In this document: positions 60,021 to 64,000 of the stretch, in pieces
Numbering within the stretch: the first letter of the stretch is position 1
Layout: every line of letters begins with the position of its first letter
Assembly: GCF_000756715.1 (NCBI RefSeq)
Contig: NZ_CCSE01000001.1
Coordinates: 1,518,001 to 1,582,000 of the forward strand
DNA from: Jeotgalicoccus saudimassiliensis
GTDB lineage: Bacteria > Bacillota > Bacilli > Staphylococcales > Salinicoccaceae
DNA: 64,000 bases
Direction of reading: 5' to 3'
Notes under the pieces: generated by a model
What the model was told of the DNA's origin: nothing
Database searches by the model: none
Seen by the model: the letters and a program-made list of their open reading frames with translations, nothing else
Translations under genes and position numbers: made by a program

Positions 60021-61854
60021 CCTCCTCTATCACTTCACACGGTAAGTTGATAAAGATAGTTGTCCCTTCATTTTCTACGCTGTTCGCCCAGATTTTACCA
60101 TTATGCGCTTCGATAATTTCCTTGGAAATCGCAAGTCCGAGACCGGTACCGCCCATCTTACGTGCACGGCCTTTATCCACGCGGTAAAAGCGGTCAAAAA
60201 TACGGTCAACTTTATTATTCGGTATGCCGAGCCCGTAGTCTTTAATACGGATAGTCATACGATTGTACAATGTGTTTTGTTTTAAATGAATATCAACGCG
60301 TTTCGGATCTCCGTGCTGATATTTAATTGCATTCGACAGGACGTTATCCAGCACCTGACCCATTTTATCCACAGAAATATCAGTGAACAGGGGAGCGTCC
60401 GGAATGTGACGTGTAAACACAACCTCGTCCTTATGCGTCATTTCAAAACGGTCGATAATACGGTTAATGAAGAGCTTGAAATCCACGACTTCTTTTTGAA
60501 TTTCTTCCGCATCGTTATCCATACGTGACAGCTGCAGCAGATCCTCAACTAAACGGCCCATGCGGTCCGTCTCTGCACGGGTAACGCTTAAGAACTTCGG
60601 CGCAATCTCTTCATCCTGCCATGCACCTTCTTGCAGCGCTTCAATATAACTCCGCATCGACGTCAGCGGAGTACGCAGCTCGTGCGATACGTTCGCAACG
60701 AACTCACGGCGTTCCGCATCGATTCTTTCCTGTTCTGTAACGTCATGCAGTACAGCGATATAACCGTTGATAAATCCGGTGTCTGTAACGATAGTGGAGA
60801 AGTTCACACGTAACGTCGTTCTTTCATCTGCAGTATCGATAAAGATTAAATGGCTGTCGTTTGCTTCCTGAATAATGTCTTCAAGGTTCAGCTCTTCACC
60901 GAGACGCAGCAGTTCCAGCATGTTTTTACCGTGCAGTTCGTCCGACTGCAGATCGAGGTTCAGCATACCGACCGCCATTTCGTTGACGATGCGGATACGT
61001 CCTTTTCTGTCAGTCGCAATGATTCCGTCCGACATGTGGGTAATTACCGAATCGAGACGTTTTTTCTCACTTTCAGTATTGGCCTGGGCTTCCTGCACTC
61101 TTTTTGACAGAATGTTGAAGCTGCCTGCCAGCTGACCGATTTCATCATCGCTGTAGATCTGTACACGCGATGTATAGTCACCTTCAGACATCAGAAGCGC
61201 CTGGTTTCTCATATCCGTAATCGGCTTCGTAATCGTTCGCGCGACAAAGATACCGAGTATACTCGTAATCACTAATGAGAACAGCGTTGCGATAATAAAT
61301 GTATTATTAATCGCTTCAAGCTGCATGTATATACTTTCGACATTTGACTCAACGTAAATAACACCAGCCACTTCATCATTTACTACGACCGGCTGGTTCA
61401 TTATCCATACTCGCTGATTGTCTTTGTCGACGTTAACAAAAATTTCATCGTTTGCAATACCGGACTCCAGTGCGTCCTGTGACATTGGTTCATTAATGCG
61501 TGAACCGACGAGCGATTCATTCGAAATTCTGCTCGTGCCGACGAGAATATTATCCGCGTTAATATAACGGATCTCGTCTATTTCAGGACGGTTGCCGTAA
61601 TCAGCCAGCAGATTTTGAATCTCTGCTCTCATCTGTTCACGGTCATCACCCGTTTCCTGAAAAATCTCCTGAATACGTGTATCGATCAGAGTGACCTGGG
61701 AATCGATATTATTTTTAAAGTTCCCCGTTAAATCCCGCTCCAGACTGTTCGTAAAGTAAAGTCCGATAATCTGCATACCGATAATAATCAGCAGCATGTA
61801 TATCATGACCAGCTTAAACTGGAGCGACTGCAGGTTTTTTAAAAACTGCTTCAT
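60004..61854 (-). CDS. walK: cell-wall sensor histidine kinase
   Basis: This 616-residue kinase has transmembrane helices at about 14-34 and 184-204 flanking an extracytoplasmic PAS-like domain. A HAMP domain (about 205-255), a PAS domain (about 262-370) and the kinase core with His391 in [13 protein letters not shown] follow. ATPase motifs are NAIKYQ, DYGLGIP and GTGLGLAI. WalK phosphorylates WalR to control peptidoglycan hydrolases, including SceD-like proteins such as that at 30494. It follows walR without a gap. Confidence 0.96.
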   Translation of the reverse strand: MKQFLKNLQSLQFKLVMIYMLLIIIGMQIIGLYFTNSLERDLTGNFKNNIDSQVTLIDTRIQEIFQETGDDREQMRAEIQNLLADYGNRPEIDEIRYINADNILVGTSRISNESLVGSRINEPMSQDALESGIANDEIFVNVDKDNQRVWIMNQPVVVNDEVAGVIYVESNVESIYMQLEAINNTFIIATLFSLVITSILGIFVARTITKPITDMRNQALLMSEGDYTSRVQIYSDDEIGQLAGSFNILSKRVQEAQANTESEKKRLDSVITHMSDGIIATDRKGRIRIVNEMAVGMLNLDLQSDELHGKNMLELLRLGEELNLEDIIQEANDSHLIFIDTADERTTLRVNFSTIVTDTGFINGYIAVLHDVTEQERIDAERREFVANVSHELRTPLTSMRSYIEALQEGAWQDEEIAPKFLSVTRAETDRMGRLVEDLLQLSRMDNDAEEIQKEVVDFKLFINRIIDRFEMTHKDEVVFTRHIPDAPLFTDISVDKMGQVLDNVLSNAIKYQHGDPKRVDIHLKQNTLYNRMTIRIKDYGLGIPNNKVDRIFDRFYRVDKGRARKMGGTGLGLAISKEIIEAHNGKIWANSVENEGTTIFINLPCEVIEEDEWDV

Positions 61855-62556
61855 CTAGTCATCACCTTTAATAAAATACCCGACGCCGCGGCGTGTCATG
61901 ATGTACTCCGGATGACTTGGATCATCTTCGATTTTTTCCCTCAGGCGTCGTACAGTAACATCGACTGTACGCACATCACCAAAGTAGTCATAGCCCCATA
62001 CAGTTTCAAGCAGATGCTCGCGCGTCATTACCTGCGATTTGTGTTTAGCCAGGTACAGGAACAGCTCAAACTCGCGATGTGTCAAATCGATATCTTTACC
62101 GAACTTTTTAATCGCGTAAGAGTCGGGGATAACAGTAATATCCCTGATATATATATTTTTATCTTCCGGCTCGTCTTCTTTCGTACTTACCGTATTATTG
62201 CGTCTTAAATTCACTTTCACACGTGCGATTAATTCGCGCGTTGAGAAAGGTTTTGTTACATAATCATCTGCACCAAGTTCAAGACCCAGCACTTTATCTA
62301 TTTCGGAATCTTTGGCAGTAAGCATAATAATCGGCATATCGTGTTTCTTACGAACTTCACGGCATACTTCCATACCGTCGATGCCCGGCAGCATAATGTC
62401 CAGCAGAACAAGATCCGGCACTATGTCCAGTATCAGGTCCAGTGCATCATTACCGTCGTAGGCACAGTGAACTTCGTAACCTTCTTTTTCTAAATTAAAC
62501 TCGAGTATATCTGCAATTGGTTTTTCATCATCAACAACAACTATTTTCTTGGCCAT
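61855..62556 (-). CDS. walR: cell-wall response regulator
   Basis: This 233-residue OmpR/PhoB-type regulator has a receiver domain with acidic pair at 9-10, phospho-acceptor Asp53 (LLDIMLPG), Lys in VTKPFS and Thr101, the residue that Ser/Thr kinases modify in relatives. The C-terminal winged helix ends [20 protein letters not shown]. WalR is essential in related Firmicutes and binds direct TGTWAH repeats. It is the first gene of walRKHIJ. Confidence 0.97.
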   Translation of the reverse strand: MAKKIVVVDDEKPIADILEFNLEKEGYEVHCAYDGNDALDLILDIVPDLVLLDIMLPGIDGMEVCREVRKKHDMPIIMLTAKDSEIDKVLGLELGADDYVTKPFSTRELIARVKVNLRRNNTVSTKEDEPEDKNIYIRDITVIPDSYAIKKFGKDIDLTHREFELFLYLAKHKSQVMTREHLLETVWGYDYFGDVRTVDVTVRRLREKIEDDPSHPEYIMTRRGVGYFIKGDD

Positions 62557-62637
62557 TTAGATGTCCCTCATTTCGCGTGTACATATTTTGTACATAAACT
62601 TATCCATCTTTAAATGTATCACTTTTTGGACAAATAA

Positions 62638-62669
62638 AAAAGTCTGCCAGCATAAATGCTGGAGACTTT
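62638..62669 (-). terminator. terminator of the tRNA-Glu/tRNA-Asp transcript
   Basis: CCAGCAT pairs with ATGCTGG, extended by AGTCT/GACTT. Plus-strand A6 gives the minus-strand T-run. Confidence 0.8.
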
Positions 62670-62675
62670 ATCAGA

Positions 62676-62748
62676 CGGTCCCGACGGGAATCGAACCCGC
62701 GATCTCCTGCGTGACAGGCAGGCATGTTAACCGCTACACCACGGGACC
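62676..62748 (-). tRNA. tRNA-Asp (anticodon GTC)
   Basis: 73 nt with acceptor GGTCCCG/CGGGACC and discriminator G. The anticodon loop CTGTCAC within CCTGC/GCAGG gives GTC. The T-loop is TTCGATT. CCA is not encoded. Confidence 0.96.
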
Positions 62749-62782
62749 AGTTTATATACAATTGTAATGCTGAAAAGAAAAG

Positions 62783-62854
62783 TGACCCGTACGGGACTCG
62801 AACCCGTGTTACCGCCGTGAAAGGGCGGTGTCTTAACCGCTTGACCAACGGGCC
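62783..62854 (-). tRNA. tRNA-Glu (anticodon TTC)
   Basis: 72 nt with acceptor GGCCCGT/ACGGGTC (one G-U) and discriminator A. The anticodon loop CTTTCAC within ACCGCC/GGCGGT gives TTC. It lies 34 nt before tRNA-Asp in the same transcript. Confidence 0.96.
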
Positions 62855-62967
62855 ATAATGACTAATATGCGTTTTGCACAAGATTTATTATAACATGATT
62901 GTGAATTTGAATACAAGACTTTTTTGCAATATTTGTCTGGTATGCAGAATTATGGGGAGTAGGGTGA

Positions 62968-63286
62968 TCATTGCGGAGAAACACGCGCTTGCTCGGGAAT
63001 GAGAGGCGCTCATTGCGGAGGAAACGCGCTTATCCGGGAATGAGGGGCGCTCATTGCGGACAAAACGCGCTTGCCCATGAATGAGGGGCGCTCATTGCGG
63101 AGAAACACGCGCTTATCCGGGAATGAGCAGCGTTCATTGCGGAGAAAAACGCGCTTGCCCGGGAATGAGAGGCGCTCATTGCGGACAAAACGCGCTTGCC
63201 CATGAATGAGGGGCGCTCATTGCGGAGAAAACGTGCTTGCTCGGGAATGACAACCGCTCATTGCGGACAAAACGCACTGACCCGAC
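62968..63286. repeat. eight-copy 41/42-bp tandem repeat
   Basis: Units begin TCATTGCGGA at 62968, 63010, 63051, 63092, 63134, 63176, 63217 and 63258 (lengths 42, 41, 41, 42, 42, 41, 41; the last is partial). Each has AACGCGCTT in the middle and ends GAATGAGNGGCGC. GAATGAG and the next CTCATT form an inverted repeat at every junction. Copies differ by a few bases. Mixed 41/42-bp spacing excludes a coding repeat. Confidence 0.92.
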
Positions 63287-63291
63287 AAAAA

Positions 63292-63320
63292 AACACCGGA
63301 CATCAAAAATGTCCGGTGTT
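63292..63320. terminator. terminator of purA
   Basis: Perfect 12-bp stem AACACCGGACAT with 5-nt loop. Plus-strand A7 before it makes the T-run for minus-strand purA. Confidence 0.88.
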
Positions 63321-63342
63321 CCAATTGCCTCATGCAATAATA

Positions 63343-64000
63343 TTATTTTCCGTTCCAGAAATTCTTCAGCAGGTTTGTCTGGTTTCTGTCCGGTCCGACT
63401 GAGAAGATCGATGCTTTCACACCGCACAGCTTCTCAATTTCACGCAGGTAGTTATATGCGTTTTCCGGAAGTTCTTCGAGTGTTTTAACACCTGTGATGT
63501 CTTCTGACCAGCCGGGCATTTCTTTATAGATTGGCTTCGCGCGTTTTAAGTCTTCCAGCGTCGCCGGGTACTCTGTAATTTCCTTGCCGTCGATTTCATA
63601 AGCTGTACAGATTTTAACTGTTTTCAGTCCGCTCATTACATCGATTGAGTTCAGTGACAGGTCCGTAATTCCGCTTACGCGTCTTGAGTGGCGGACTACA
63701 ACTGAGTCAAACCAGCCGACACGTCTCGGCCGGCCTGTTGTCGTACCGTATTCGCGGCCGACTTCACGGATATGGTGACCGTCTTCGTCAAACAGTTCAG
63801 TAGGGAACGGGCCGTCTCCAACGCGTGATGTATATGCTTTACATACACCTACAACGTTTTTAACGTGTGACGGGCCGACACCGCAGCCGACAGTAACGTT
63901 TCCGGCTACCGGGTTGCTCGATGTAACGAACGGGTATGTTCCGTGGTCAACGTCCAGCATAACGCCCTGAGCGCCTTCAAACAGTACATTTTCGCCTGCT
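63343..64000 (-). CDS. purA: adenylosuccinate synthetase, N-terminally cut by the window edge
   Basis: These are the C-terminal 218-219 codons. The visible part opens with [24 protein letters not shown], the IMP-binding region, and contains [21 protein letters not shown] and the C-terminal SVGPDRNQT nucleotide-binding motif. PurA joins IMP and aspartate with GTP on the way to AMP. The gene extends beyond position 64000. Its place before tRNA-Glu/Asp and walR is the conserved staphylococcal order. Confidence 0.96.
   Translation of the reverse strand, partial: AGENVLFEGAQGVMLDVDHGTYPFVTSSNPVAGNVTVGCGVGPSHVKNVVGVCKAYTSRVGDGPFPTELFDEDGHHIREVGREYGTTTGRPRRVGWFDSVVVRHSRRVSGITDLSLNSIDVMSGLKTVKICTAYEIDGKEITEYPATLEDLKRAKPIYKEMPGWSEDITGVKTLEELPENAYNYLREIEKLCGVKASIFSVGPDRNQTNLLKNFWNGK

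Noticed and set aside
62600-62881. Open frame of 93 codons on the minus strand across the two tRNA genes.
   Set aside because: It overlaps both tRNAs completely and has no ribosome site.
62968-63286. Regular repeats resembling a CRISPR array.
   Set aside because: The units are directly adjacent and similar over their whole length. There are no unique spacers and no cas genes nearby.
63196-63488. Plus-strand open frames through the tandem repeat into purA.
   Set aside because: They are created by the repeat sequence and run antisense to purA. No start signal was found.

Overview
The window looks like chromosomal DNA of a low- to mid-GC member of the Staphylococcaceae outside Staphylococcus itself, such as Jeotgalicoccus, Salinicoccus or a relative. 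That placement is an inference from gene content. The right end carries the arrangement purA - tRNA-Glu - tRNA-Asp - walR - walK - yycH - yycI - walJ - rlmH known from near the replication origin of staphylococci. SceD-like, BCCT, Mqo, MetNPQ, SulP and BrnQ proteins fit the same family.

Left part (1-31 kb). An ABC-2 exporter operon runs off the left edge. It is followed by an SDR enzyme, a small haem-copper-oxidase-like membrane protein, a UvrA-like ATPase, an EamA exporter, a membrane-anchored MutS-like ATPase, a DUF554 protein and a Nudix hydrolase. Next comes a sulfur block: a SAM riboswitch with metNPQ, then a trans-sulfuration PLP enzyme and a sulfide:quinone oxidoreductase. After that come a peptide-binding lipoprotein, malate:quinone oxidoreductase, two near-identical universal stress proteins around a sugar-type ABC ATPase, a BCCT osmolyte transporter, a LytSR-type two-component system followed by a CstA-type carrier, a lipoprotein and a SceD-like cell-wall enzyme.

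Middle (31-47 kb). A 2-hydroxyacid dehydrogenase and a sodium:solute symporter precede a second SAM riboswitch, whose only gene is a 57-residue protein of unknown function. Further on are a tRNA-Leu, a four-gene HcnABC-like amino-acid dehydrogenase cluster with BrnQ, a recombinase-like protein lacking its catalytic residues, a SulP transporter with a universal stress protein, a luciferase-like oxidoreductase and a secreted protein with acidic hexapeptide repeats.

Right part (48-64 kb). A sequence at 48508-48525 closely resembles the staphylococcal cassette chromosome (SCC) attachment core. It lies in the same orientation as the 3' end of rlmH at 56369. Between the two sites are a von Willebrand factor A lipoprotein, two teichoic-acid-type glycosyl/glycerophosphate transferases and oligoendopeptidase F, with no ccr recombinase. 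This may be an SCC-like island. Beyond rlmH lie a cluster of DnaA boxes, the WalRK operon, two tRNAs, an eight-copy 41/42-bp tandem repeat and the 3' part of purA.

The most notable leads are the riboswitch-controlled orphan small protein, the SCC-like junction, a palindromic operator shared by two distant loci, two predicted ribosome-site-masking hairpins, the DnaA-box cluster and the catalytically dead recombinase.
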